From Xenopus tropicalis (Eukaryota; Chordata; Amphibia; Anura; Pipidae), in assembly GCF_000004195.4 (NCBI RefSeq), contig NC_030679.2:27331712-27395711 (forward strand): a stretch of 64,000 bases of DNA. Direction: 5' to 3'. Within the stretch, counting starts at the first letter, position 1; each line of letters starts with the position of its first letter. The notes beneath the pieces are model-generated. The model did no database searches and was not told the DNA's origin. It worked only from the letters and a program-made list of their open reading frames with translations. Made by a program: the position numbers and the translations under genes. Below, one piece after another: positions 34,339 to 46,626 of this stretch.

Positions 34339-36753
34339 ATGAAAACCCAACAAGTAAAGACAGACAAGGGATGCAAATGGCAAGTAATATTTCTATTCTT
34401 ATTCTTATGGCTTTGTCATTCAGTCTCTGGGCAGCTTCATTATTCTATTGCTGAAGAATTAAGGAAAGATGCTGTTATTGCAAATATTGTGAATGATCTT
34501 GGACTGGATATTAAAGAGGTTATGTCTAGGAAATTTCGTATTGTTTCCCGTGTTACAGAAAAATATTTGTCTGTGAATTTAGAAAATGGAAACCTCTATG
34601 TAAAGGACAGGATAGACAGAGAGAGACTGTGTCGGACAGCACCTTCCTGCTTCCTAACCTTTGATGCAGTAGTTGAAAATCCACTAAATATTTTTAGTGT
34701 CAAAATTGAAATTCAGGATATAAATGATAATTCTCCAGTTTTTGTTTCTGAGATTTTCACTTTAGAAATGAATGAACAAACATCACCAGGAACTCATTTG
34801 GTTTTACAACATGCAGAAGATCCAGATATTGGCATTAATGCTGTTCAGGCATACAGACTCAGTGACAATCAGTATTTCAGGCTGAATGAAAAGACCAACA
34901 GTGATCTGAGTAAAACTCCAGAGCTTGTGTTAGAGAAACCTCTAGATCGTGAGACACAAAGCATTCATGAATTAATCCTAACAGCTTCTGATGGGGGAAA
35001 CCCCTTAAGGACTGGCACTGCTTTAATTAGGATTATTGTTACTGATTATAATGACAACTTACCTGTGTTCACTCAAGAAGTATATAAAGTAACCACAAGT
35101 GAAAATGCACCAATTAATTCTACTGTAATCATTTTAACTGCTACCGACAAAGATGAAGGCACAAATGCACAGATCACATATTCCATCAGCAAAACATCAG
35201 AAAACTTTTTTACTAGTGGTTTTAATATTAATCCTATAACTGGAGAAATTACAACAAAAGAAAAATTGAATTTTGAAAACACAGAGCATTATGAAATGTC
35301 AGTACAAGCCAAAGATGGAGGCGGCTTGGTAGCACAGTCCAAAGTTTTAATAGAAATTATAGATGAAAATGACAATGCCCCTGAGATATCCATTAGCTCG
35401 CTATCTACCCCTGTTCCTGAGGACTCGGCTCCTGGCACTTTGATAGCGCTGATTGAGGTTCATGATCAAGACTCTGGAGAAAATGGAGAAGTTGACTGTC
35501 AGATAATTGGCCCATCACCCTTTCAGTTACTTTCATCCTCCAGCAGATACTACAAAATTGTTACTACAAGTGCCTTGGACAGAGAGCTGGTACCATGGTA
35601 CAATATCACAATTCTTTCTACAGACAGAGGATCTCCTCAACTTTCAAGCATAAAATTCATCAAGCTGGATATATCAGATGTTAATGATAATCCCCCAATG
35701 TTTATGAAATCAACATTTGTTGCCTATTTGCCAGAGAACAATTTACCAGGAGCTTCAATATACAGCATACAAGCATCTGATTTGGATATTGGAGATAATG
35801 CTAAAATCATTTATTCAATTTCCAACATAAATACAGAGGATTTTCCTGTGTCTCCTTATTTCTCAATAAATATAGAGACTGGAGTTCTCTATGCTCAGCG
35901 ATCATTTGATTATGAGCAGCACAAGGAGTTTCAAATTAACATAATGGCTAAAGACAATGGATCTCCTCCTTTGAGTAGAAATGCAACATTGATTATCCAC
36001 ATAATAGATCAGAATGATAATGCACCAAAAATCTTGTATCCATCAACAGAAAACAGCGGTTCTCCCTTTTTTGAGATGATTCCTTTCACCTCAGTACAAG
36101 GTTCATTAATAACAAAGGTTATTGCAGTGGATGCAGACTCTGGACATAACTCTTGGCTTTCGTATCATTTCATACAAATGTCAGAACCATCCCCCTTCAG
36201 CATTAGCCAGCATACGGGTGAAATCCGGACATCACGCATGTTTCAGGAGAAAGATATTTTGAAGCATAAGGTGGTCATTATGGTAAAAGACAATGGGGAC
36301 CCTTCTCTCTCAGCAACAGTCACATTAAGCATTTATGTGGGTGATCATTTTCAGCAAGTGGTTCCCCAACTCAATAATCAGTTAAATGATACAGAGCCTA
36401 CATCAAATATGCAAATCTACCTGGTAATAGCACTTGGTCTAATATGCTTGTTATTTATTATAACTGTTGGGCTGGTAATAATTTCAAAATGGAAAGAGTC
36501 CAAACCAGCACCAGACTTTGCAACATTAAATCCAAATCTGTATTCTCAGTTTGATCCCAGGATGTTTTCTAAATGTAATAATGGGACTTTGAGTCTTCCC
36601 TATTCCTACAATGTCTGTGTAGCTCTGGATTCCTCTGAAAGTGACTTCAGTTTCCTTAAGCCCAATCAGGATGTTCCTGTAGAAAATCTTATTGATGCTG
36701 ATGTTTCCGGACTTGGAAATGAAAGTTCAAAAAAGTGTCAGTCACAATCACAG
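34339..36753 (+). CDS. pcdhg: E7: clustered protocadherin variable exon, mosaic of E5-like and E4-like parts (complete, 805 codons)
   Basis: ATG 34339 (MKTQQVK) matches E5; an in-frame ATG at 34261 would add 26 residues (MDKGYF...). Signal peptide 1-31, EC1-EC6 with linkers DINDN, DYNDN, DENDN, DVNDN and DQNDN, transmembrane stretch as in E5, tail with PYSYNVCVALDSSESDF and NLIDADVSGLG. The exon ends TCACAG|GTAAGT at 36753/36754. EC1, EC4-EC6, the helix, the tail and the flanks follow E5. The region from about 34752 to 35385 (start of EC2 through EC3) follows the E4 type instead: SEIFTLEMNEQTSPG and NPITGEITTKEKLNFE. KVTTSENAP at the start of EC3 is unique in the window. Confidence 0.94.
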
Positions 36754-38861
36754 GTAAGTCATTGTTATATGTTGTAGGACCTGAAAAAAAATCATAAAAT
36801 GATACAATGTCTTTATCAAATTCCATTTGTGTCTGATTCATAGAGATATAAAGGAGAAAAATACATGTTCTGTATAACATGACTTAAATATTGATATATT
36901 ATTATATGGGCAACAAACAAAAACACACTAAAAAAGACTGGATTTTTTTTAAAAGTGCACCTGGGGCCTGACTTACAGAAACCATCTTCTTCCTCTTATT
37001 CTTGATATATTGCATTTATAGTGTGGTACAAACATTATTTTAGGGTGTTTTGTAGAGAAAACATTCAGTGTTGGTGTTTGATTTGTGTGACAATGATTCC
37101 TACACATAAGCCACATGTAGTACACAGAGTTATTATAATTATAATTTTTCTTAGTGCCATCAAGCAGGGATTAGAGTGTTGACACCCAGGGTCAGATTTA
37201 AAGATGTTGTGCCCCAGACCTTCCACTCACACTCATTACTCCCCACTCACGCCCTGCCTCTTACACCCCCAAACTGCTCACACCCCCTGTCACCCACCCA
37301 CTGCTGCACCCCTGACTATTCCCACTGCTGCTTCCTCTGCTCCAGTGTGATCACTTCCACTAGGGAATCCCACCCAGTTCCTTGCCGTGATGAGGCCAGC
37401 GGGCTGCATGCCACATCCCAATATTTGTTGTACCAGAATAAAAATAAAAATATTAATGTACATGCACTGTGTATTTACTCAGCTTTTATGTGATTCCTTA
37501 TATTACAAGAGCGTTCATTTGGTTCAGTTCAGTTTGTGACTTGACCAGTAACAATTGTATTGTTCTAATTACTTTATAGGTTTTTGTGTTTTTAGTGTGT
37601 TTTTATATGATATTATAACCATTATTGCACGCTTTGCGAAAAATATGCAATGGCACTTTATTACTTTATTAACAAGCAAGGACTTCAGTGTCCCAGTCTA
37701 TGTATCTTGGCCATGTGTTGAATTTTTGGGGGGGGACATTCTGGCTACTTTTGATACTTTGTTGTCATGAAATTACCAGAAAGCCAGAAAGGTTTATGAC
37801 TGATGTATAAAAATGGTTTCTTCTTTGATGAGCCCTACAGTATTACTAAGAGTGTACAATAAATGAGGCAAAGGATATCACATTCGATCAGCAACACATA
37901 TCTTAAAAGCAGCGACAATGTCCAAAGAGATTCAAGGCAAGTTTATGTTGCCTTTCTGCTAAAAAACAACACAGCTTGGTTCCATCTATAATTCCATAAG
38001 TGATAACGGCAGAATTGTATTCGTAATTATAGTGTATCTCAGTACTTACCATAACCAACATTAGCAGTTAGCCTTTGTTTGACTTGAATCTGATTTATCC
38101 AACTCTCATATCATGGTTTAAGTCCATTCTTTATCCATTATGCAGTAAATGTTAAGGGCTACTATACCCCGTGTCCATGTGTCTGTTGCACCTTTAATAG
38201 GGAAGGAAACCCTCTACTTTCTGCTGCCAACAGGATGCCAAAGTCCCCATAATGTGCCAACATTTACATGGCACAATGCACCATTCATCGTGAGAAAATG
38301 CACCCTGCACTGGAGATACAGAGCTTTACAGAAAGGGATGTGTGCAAAAAAAGCTGGGGAAAGGTTTATTGTAGGTAAAACCAATTATTGTTTTTAACTT
38401 TGCACCTCTTTATTAAACAAGCCTTTGTCATTATATGTTATTGTGCCAATATAGTATCTTTTAGGTTATCCTTGATGTGATCTCCTTCTAGATCTCTTTC
38501 TCTTGTTTGTATTCTTTGCAGTCATGTCACCTCCTTTTAAAGTTGTTTTTATTATCTGAAGCATGTGTTTAAGGTGTTGATTTTTCTTAAAAAGTAAAAA
38601 ATTTAATTTCTATTCTTTTTTCTATACATAGGGTGAATACTTAATTCATCTAAAATATTATTACAATGAATGTACAAAGAATCTTTAAAGCAAATGTAAA
38701 TAAAGCTGAATTTATGTATTGTACATATTACATATGCAATTTAATTATTTATCCATTAGTTTCCTAAAAAAAAACATTTTCCTGGATTAGAGACATTTGG
38801 TTAAAAAACTAGCCTTAAAAAAAACTTTGCATTTTGTTAGAGGTGCAGTTCCCCTTTACTG
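36754..38861. other. Intergenic/intronic DNA E7-E8, no gene
   Basis: Sister of 26511-28954. It lacks the roughly 860-bp insertion of that copy but has about 430 bp extra between about 37598 and 38030 ('gtgtttttatatgatattat' to 'gtattcgtaattatagtgta'), for which I recognise no family. A C-rich low-complexity stretch is at about 37220-37340. Confidence 0.72.
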
Positions 38862-38888
38862 CCTCAGAGCGCCACTGTTTACCACAAG
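38840..38888 (+). promoter_or_regulatory. CSE promoter element of E8, CGCT box altered
   Basis: The core reads CCTCAGAGCGCCACTG (38862-38877): relative to E6 and nine other copies the base at 38874 is A instead of G, so the CGCT tetramer becomes CACT. The flanks match E6. Spacing to the E8 start codon is 280 bp. Confidence 0.85.
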
Positions 38889-39141
38889 TTGAAGATTTTG
38901 GAACCAAACCTGTGATATTACTGTAACTCAGCTACCAATACAGTGCAGATTTGCAGAGAGAAAGGCAGGCATTTTCTGCTTCTCATAAGTAGAAGGGACA
39001 TTTAGATTTTTAAATGGAATTAAAAACTGGATTACAAACTCTGGACATTTAAAAGTGATTTTTTTTTTCTGGAAGATCAGCCACTGATCACTGATTCATA
39101 AGCTTTGTGCATCTAAAAGGAATTCTTTCTAGAAGAAGGAA

Positions 39142-41574
39142 ATGGCTGAGATGAAGAAGAAGCAATTGCAGACATACATGGGAATCAGCTGGCAAGTAAC
39201 ACTTTCATTCTTATTCTCATGGCTTTGTCATTCAGTCTCTGGGCAGCTTCATTTTTCTATTGCTGAAGAACTGAGAAGAGACTCTGTTATAGCAAATATT
39301 GGAAAAGATCTTGAATTAGATACTAAGGACCTCACACCTCGGAGACTAAGAATTGTTTCACGTGTTTCAGAGAAATATTTTTCTCTTGATTTAAAAAGTG
39401 GAATGTTATATGTTAAAGACAGGATAGACAGAGAGACACTATGTGGGGCAGAACCTACCTGTTCCCTAACCTTTGATGCAATGGTTGAAAATCCCTTAAA
39501 TGTTGTCACTGTTGAAATTGAAATTCAGGATATAAATGATAATGCTCCAATGTTTTATCAAGATGTAATTAATGTACAGATTATTGAATTAACTCCACCA
39601 GGGACACATTTGGCTTTACAGAATGCAGAAGATGCAGACATTGGTACTAATACCATACAAACATACAGACTCAGTGACAATCAGTATTTTACACTAAGGG
39701 AAAAGCTCAGCACTGATGGAAGTAAAATTCCAGAACTTGTGTTAGAGAAACCTCTAGATCGTGAGACACAAACCATTCATGAATTAATCTTAACAGCATC
39801 TGATGGGGGAAACCCAGTGAGAAGTGGGACAGCATTGATTCGGATTGCTGTTACTGATGCCAATGATAATTTGCCTGTATTTACACAAGAGGTGTATAAA
39901 GTGAGCATAAGTGAAAATATCCCAATTAACTCTACAGTGCTTACAGTAAATGCCACTGATAGAGATGAAGGTACAAATGCACAAATCATGTATTCCTTCA
40001 GCAAAACATCTGGCAACAATCTTCATACGAGCATGTTTAGTATTAATTATACCAGTGGAGAAATTAAGACAAAACAAAATTTTAATTTTGAAGCAAAAAA
40101 ATTCTATGAAATATCAGTTCAAGCCAAAGATGGAGGAGGCTTTGTGGCCCACTCCAAAATATTAATAGAAGTTCTAGATGAAAATGACAATGCACCTGAT
40201 ATATCCATTATTTCATTTTCATCCATAATTCCTGAGGATTCACCCTCCGGCACTTTGATTGCTCTGATTGAAGTTCATGACCAAGACTCAGGAGAAAATG
40301 GAGAAATTGACTGTCAGCTTTTGGGCACAGGACCCTTTCAGTTACTTTTATCTTCTACTAAATACTACAGAATAATTACTACTGGTTCCTTGGACAGAGA
40401 GAAAGTTCCATGGTATAATATCACAATTCAGGCTACTGACAGAGGATCTCCTCATCTTTCAAACAGTAAATTGATTAAGCTGGATATATCAGATGTAAAT
40501 GACAATGCACCAGTGTTTACAAAGTCTTCATATGTTGCTTATATAGCAGAGAATAATTTAGCTGGAGCTTCTATATATAGGATACAAGCTTCAGATATTG
40601 ATGCTGGAGATAATGCTAAAATTATTTATTCCATTTACAACACAGATACAGAGGATTATTCCATGTCCTCTTTTTTTTCCATAAACATAGAGACTGGAGT
40701 TCTCTACGCTCAGCGATCCTTTGATTATGAGCAGCACAAGGAGTTTCAAATAAAAGTCTATGCAAAAGACTATGGATCCCCCTCTTTGACCTGCAATGCA
40801 AGTTTAACCATACGAATAACAGATCAAAATGATAACGTACCAAAAATTTTGTACCCATCTTCAGAAAGTGTTTACTCTTCCTTTGAGATGGTTCCTGTGG
40901 CCTCAGAGCAAGGAGCTTTGATAACTAAAGTTGTTGCGGTGGATGCAGACTCTGGACATAATGCCTGGCTGTCGTATCATGTTGTACAAGGGTCAGAACC
41001 ATCTCTCTTCAGCATCAGTCAGAACACTGGCGAAATCAGAACATCACGTGTATTTCAAGACAAAGATATTTTGAAGCATAAGCTGGTGGTTGTGGTGAAG
41101 GACAATGGAGCCCCATCTCTCTCAGCAACTGTTACATTAAGCCTTATTGTAGCAGATCACTTCCAGCAGGTGGTCCCCAAACTCAATAATCAGCTTAGTG
41201 ATGCAGATTCTCCATCAAATTTACAAATATACTTGGTAGTTGCACTTGCTTTGATATCTTTGCTATTCATTTTAACTGTTATGTTGGTGGTTATATCAAA
41301 ATGCAAGGAGTCAAGCCCTCCATCAGCCTTCGGACCTCTAAGTACCAATCTGTATTCTCATGTCGATCCCAGGATACTTTCCAACTATAATAATGGAACT
41401 CTGTCACTCCCTCATTCTTACAATGTTTGTGTTGCTATGGATGCGTATGAAAGTGACTTTATGTTCATAAAACCAACGGAGAATGTCCCCACAGACAATC
41501 TCATTGATGCTGATGATTCAGGGCTTGAAAATGATGTTTCCAAAGATACTTTGTCACCAAACAATCCTATGCAG
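39142..41574 (+). CDS. pcdhg: E8: clustered protocadherin variable exon, twin of E6 (complete, 811 codons)
   Basis: ATG 39142 with ATG 39151 as the shorter alternative. Signal peptide 1-34, six EC domains with linkers DINDN, DANDN, DENDN, DVNDN and DQNDN, transmembrane stretch and tail as in E6. The exon ends ATGCAG|GTCAGT at 41574/41575. It differs from E6 at about 23 residues, five of them within a 16-residue patch at the start of EC2 (YQDVINVQIIELTPPG against YHDVIHLQIIESTSPG). Read-through would continue for 47 codons to a stop at 41716-41718, the longest of the window. The first mature residues are QLHFS where the others have QLHYS. Confidence 0.94.
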
Positions 41575-41969
41575 GTCAGTTATTTCAATATATTCCAATA
41601 CTATAAGAAAGGAATGAAAGCCATTTTTGTCACTACTAGCATGCATTTTCTTTGTCAAACTCTAGCAAAATCTTGTAAGATGGCAAGTCAATTATATCAT
41701 TTTACTTCAGTTCACTAACGTGCATTACTACAACAGTATTACAGTAATACAGAAGGTAAACTGACAGTTTTTATATACACTGGGTGTTTATACGTGTTCA
41801 AATAGTTTGCATTTTGTATTTTTGAGATTTTGGAAGAAACGAGAAATGCTAGTAAAGAATATATAAATATATCTTGCTGATAGGTGTTATTATTTTGTCT
41901 CTGGAAGGAGAGTTGTCTCCTTTATGATTCTTTAATAAACCTATACAGGGGGGGAGATGAATTATATGA

Positions 41970-42750
41970 CTGTGCCAGACATGGATCTTAGTATTGTAGG
42001 TAATTTATATGTTGCACCAGAAGGTGGCAGTAGTCCTTTAAGTAAGATGTTAGTTGTTTAACCTATAGATGTATAATTGGCAAAACTGTTAGGTGTAATA
42101 CTGAACCCCGGCCACTAGGGGCAATGTGGGCAAAAGGGTATAAAAAGGCAACCACGCCCAGATTTAGGGTTTTTATGGAAGGAAACAGTCATAGACCAGA
42201 GAAGAAGCAGACTTGTGTATAAGTAAGAGAAAAGTGGAGCAGGCACTAGGTGTCTGAGTTAGGTTAGCCAGTATGGGCTGCCTATTGCCCCAATGAGGAG
42301 GATAGAGGAAATAGTTTTCCTGGTGAATCTTTCAGAAGATAGACACCCAAGTGGATAAGAATAGGCTAGTGAGAGGGTTTAATAGGCTTTTGCCAGTGAA
42401 AAAAGGCCTGGTCAGAATAACAAAGGGACACTGCAATGAGTGTCGTATTGCTGAGACAGGTTGGGGACAGGGATTCCCTGGAACTGTGTGAGAACCCAGC
42501 TTAGCCATCCTTGAGTGAAGTCCTCTGGAAAGTAGTTACCTGTGAAGGTCTGTATGGTATGGTGTACAACTGTGAATGTGTGTTACATGGAAAGATCTGG
42601 GTGTCTTGCTGGTTGATTATTGGATGTGGCAATAAAGTCGCTGTGTTGACCAAATGATAATTGACCAGAGTCTGTTTGCCATTTCATGTGAAAATGTGTC
42701 TAAACTGCTGGTTGTCCCTCTTCTACAAACATGGGTTATGTCTGATATTT
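41970..42750 (+). mobile_element. Candidate solo LTR or LTR-like repeat
   Basis: A TATA-like box (TATAAAAAGG, 42139-42148) lies about 490 bp before AATAAAGTCGCTGTG (about 42632), the spacing of promoter and polyadenylation signal within an LTR. Borders were not resolved and no target-site duplication was found. The right half recurs behind E6. Confidence 0.4.
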
Positions 42751-42999
42751 GTAATCCCATTTCACCAATATATAACAATTAATTTCTGTACCTAGAAAAT
42801 TTGTGTTTTTACAATATGAGTTGTATCAAACTGAATGTTGTGGCCTACAAAAGGTATGTCCTGGAGTGAGACGTATGGAGTAGAGAAAGGTTTATTACTG
42901 AAAATGTTAAGAATCTGAACCAAAATCCTCTGCCGCTTTGGATTTATCTGAAAGGGACTTTACATTTTAAATATGAAATCAGGATTTTTCTGTAGCTTG

Positions 43000-43150
43000 T
43001 CTTCAGGTCTGAACTTCAAAATAGGCCCTGGCATTTCAAGTACACAGAGGCCCAAACAGCCCCCACCAGCCCTATAAATAGCCACTATCTATGGCATCTG
43101 GCATTTGCCAGAATTGACAAATTGCCAGTTCAGGCCTGACTGCCTTATTT
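43000..43150 (-). repeat. Xenopus-type short repeat fragment
   Basis: It contains 'aaataggccctggcatttca', 'agtacacagaggcccaaaca' and 'tggcatttgccagaattgac', phrases I know from a repeat frequent in Xenopus 3' untranslated regions, here in reverse orientation. Confidence 0.5.
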
Positions 43151-43749
43151 GTATTTACATTTTTAAACAATTTCAAAATGAGGCCTGATAAAATAAAACT
43201 ATTACATGACCTGTAGAAATGCAAGAATATTATAATTTGTTTGCTATCGTAACGATTTTCATTTAAAAAGCAAAAAATAAGATAATGCAAAGTAAGATAT
43301 GCAAATGTATATCAATAATGTATTTGATACCTCTGATGGGGGAGGGGGGAGTATTTGTTAATCTGTGTTAAATATGCTACAAGATTACTGAAATAATCAC
43401 GACTTATAAAAGTTGAGAAGGGCTTATTAACCTGAATAGTCTTTTTACCTACACATACATGTGCATACTACTCTGTTACTCCAAGATCAATGAGCTGATT
43501 TTAAAAAACTTGGTTTGGAGAAATTTTTTATGAAGGTGCATTTTAGCCCCTTAACTTCTTATCAATGCTACTGTTCTTGTCAAAGAATCCTATATATGTT
43601 AGTTTTGTTATATACAGAATACTTCAATTCCCAGAATTCCTCTGTAGTATGTTATGATGCCATTTTTTGTGTGTGTGATACTAGTAATGACTGGTATCTT
43701 GCATGACAGCCGCATCGTTGGGACTTGCTCCACCCCTTGCCAATCTAAC

Positions 43750-44460
43750 ACCGTCCCTTCTATCCCTCCAATCCCAGAAGGAATACACGGACACCAGATT
43801 TTGGATGAAAATAGGCCGCAGAACATTTTATTAACAATTGAAGTTTCATTTAAAACATACGATAAACAAATAGCATAATATAAACATATCAAACATAATA
43901 TGAAGATATAATAAACATATCATGAACATATGATAACTTAAACGTTTGTATAACAAACAACCGCAACAAAACAATAACTGCACAACGCCACTAGCGCTGC
44001 CAGCTGCCATCCTAGCCCGGGACCACCTACTCCTCAACAAACTCACTTCCTGACACACCTCCTTACCCCTGAGGTGCCAGGCGTGCCAACCTCCAATAAC
44101 CATGCCACCACTGGTTCCCGGACTCAACTACCCCGCCAGCCAACTATAGAACCAACTCGCCTGCTTTTTTAGGGGAGGGAGGGTGGGCGTTCTCCTGTAC
44201 TGCCTAAAATGGAACTGAGAGCGGGAACGCACAAACCCCTTTTTTATAACCTGTACCCACAGCCATTCAAATCCACCAATCCCCAACTAGCTGGGAGTGG
44301 CTTGCAACCCCCCCGACGCTGTCATGCCCCTGCCTCCCTACGCCCTGCTACGGGTCACCGGTCACTTTCTGATTGTTTCCTGTTCCTGTTTCTGTGTGTG
44401 ACTCTCTGGTAGGGCATCTCACCACATAAACTTGTGCTCTGTGCTGTTACAGTTCCTTCT
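43750..44460 (-). mobile_element. Unclassified retroelement-like segment (minus strand)
   Basis: It has a GC-richer right half (43980-44440) ending at 'cttgtgctctgtgctgttac' and a left end with 'ggccgcagaacattttatta' (43814-43833), the same arrangement as at 27881 and 51897. Borders are approximate; no protein remnant was identified. Confidence 0.35.
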
Positions 44461-44718
44461 TTTCCTTCTCTATTGGTCACCTAAGGGATTCTTAGATTTG
44501 GAGCTTAAGTAAACATCTCAACAAATATATATAAAATACTGTAGTACAAATATAGTGGAATTATAATCTGCAAGCATGTATTTGTCTATGACATAGCATA
44601 ACATCTTTTCTTCTTTAGATGCCTATGCAGTTCAACCTGCCTGGTTGTTTACTTCCGTCTTTTCCCTGGATTAACATGCTGGTTGTAAATGGAAAAATGT
44701 TGTATAAATAATAACATG

Positions 44719-45400
44719 TAGGGGATCAGAGCACTCTTTCCCCTGTTTCTCTGTCTGGGACATCATCCTGACCGGCTACAGACTGGGGAGGAACCTGTTT
44801 GGCTGTTGGGAGAGAGAGGAGGTGTGCCTAGTTTTGGAGCCAAAAATCAGGGGCAGGCCCAGCAGTTTATAAAGGGAGCCCCTGTTGTTTTGCTAGCTTT
44901 TGTAGGAGAGATCCAGAGTGAGTAGCCAGTAACAATTGTGAGTTCAGACTGCAAAGAGAGAAGTCTGCTGGGCTGCTGGTGATTGCAGAGTCGTCTGTGG
45001 AATCTCCATGTGTGTCCCCTGGTGAGGGCAGGTATTGCTTGAGTGCCTGCTATGTGGGAGCAGCCACCTTTCCAAAGGGGAAGGAACTCTGGGGCAGGTA
45101 GCGCTACCTTGGGGGGACTCAAGACCTCTTGGGGAAGGGACTGAACTGAATAAAAGTGTTGGGGTCTATCCGGATCCAATGTTGGGACTGGGCACCTACA
45201 GAGACTGTGCCAGGAGTGGAGAGACTGCAAAGGTTCCTCAGGGCAGGATAATCAGTTATCCATAAAGTTGTGTTTATAGTATTACAACAGGTATAATATT
45301 ACAATAGTTATCCTTGCTGCAAAGTGTGTGTAATTATTTCTCCTAGTGGAAATCCCCTTGAGGTGTGTTCCTCAGTGTCCACTAGGTGGAGGCACTGTGC
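44719..45400 (+). mobile_element. Candidate solo LTR
   Basis: It starts about TGTAGGGGATCAGAGC and has a TATA-like box TTTATAAAGG (44867-44876) and AATAAAAG (about 45149), with a GC content above the neighbouring DNA. The right border and target-site duplication could not be fixed. The 127-codon antisense frame inside has no recognisable features and is not called. Confidence 0.4.
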
Positions 45401-46371
45401 TAAAATTCCAGTTCCCAGTATCTTTCACATATTGCAAAGAGTACTAAAGCAAATATACAGCCCAAAGAAGTGAGTGGACCAAGAAAGGGTTACAAACACA
45501 AATTAGGATTTTGAAATGTAATATTATTTTATTACAGAATGGAATTGTGTGTGTTACAATTTTAAAGACTAGTTTTTGTATTTGTATTTTTGGGGATACA
45601 ATTTTTTTATTACATTTTTTACACTGGTGGTTGGGGGTCACTAAATGCTTATCAATATCCTCAAGATATCCCCCACTGTCTTGATATGAATCTGTTTAAA
45701 GCCTTTAGAAACAAAAAGAGCTAAGGGGCACCCTAAATGTTCTCCCTCCTAGCGGCCTGTGTTGTGACTGATAGCAGATGGTGATGTTCAAATAGCAACT
45801 GTTCCATCTACATTTCTTTGAATAGTGCACCATATTTATGTGCGGTACTATACATTTTGAATACCTTCAGTGACATTTTTGTGGAGTTATTTAATTCCAC
45901 CAAAGTACAAGAACCTGTCAGAGTCTCCTCACTGTGCACCCCATGTTTACTTTCAGTCATCTTGTTCCTAAAGAATAAAGAATAGTTTAGCTACATATAT
46001 TTGTTTCTCATTTCTTCCAATTGTATATTTAAAATGTATTATAAAATCATTATTATTTAAATTCATTATTATTTAAATTCAAACATATATCTATGAATAC
46101 ATATGATATAACTAATTTACAATTTATTAATTTTTTATGCATTTGTACTTTTATGGACACGTTTATTGTTTAGCACAACATACTGGGCATCTATGGTACA
46201 AAATTCATTTTACAATTACCACCTGATGCATTTTGCCTCAGGAATGAAAAACAACATCACACACTTGTCTTTTCAACAATTTTCTTTCATGAAATACATA
46301 AATATTCAAGGTACTGTTACTTGATTACAAAATAAAAGCTGTTAATTTAAGCTTTGCTAAAAAGATTTATC

Positions 46372-46423
46372 CAGTGCTGCAGTACCAAATTTGCGCCTCA
46401 GAGCGCCGCTGTTCACCAATAAG
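46372..46423 (+). promoter_or_regulatory. CSE / CGCT-box promoter element of E9
   Basis: The core CCTCAGAGCGCCGCTG is at 46396-46411, with the E2-type left flank (cagtgctgcagtaccaaatt). Spacing to the E9 start codon is 231 bp. Confidence 0.88.
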
Positions 46424-46626
46424 GAGAAGAAAACAGAAGTGGAAAACCAGAGTTATTCATACCACTCACTGACATTGCAGATCTGCAAGAAGAAAGACAG
46501 ACATTTTCTAGAGTCTCCCATTCAGAGAAGACAATTAAGGAAATAATTTCAAACCATATTCTATACTGCGGCTCAGCCTTTGTGCCTGAAAAGGGGATTC
46601 CTTCCTGAAGATTTTATTTACTGAAA

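Larger units (their letters stand above)
41575..46371. other. Intergenic/intronic DNA E8-E9, no gene; repeat-rich
   Basis: The left 1.9 kb (to about 43530) match the DNA after E6 and end the duplicated block. Further right are an LTR-like segment (about 41970-42750), a Xenopus-type repeat fragment (43000-43150), a minus-strand retroelement-like segment (about 43750-44460) and another LTR-like segment (about 44719-45400). From 45400 to 46371 I see AT-rich DNA without recognisable elements. Confidence 0.72.

Noticed and set aside
37176..37493. Open frame of 105 codons rich in His, Pro, Ser, Thr and Cys
   Set aside because: It is the translation of a C-rich low-complexity stretch shared with 27040-27240, where the frame is not kept.
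44847..45230. Antisense open frame of 127 codons, the longest outside the exons
   Set aside because: It lies in an LTR-like, GC-richer repeat, shows no signal, domain or repeated motif, and has no sister copy.
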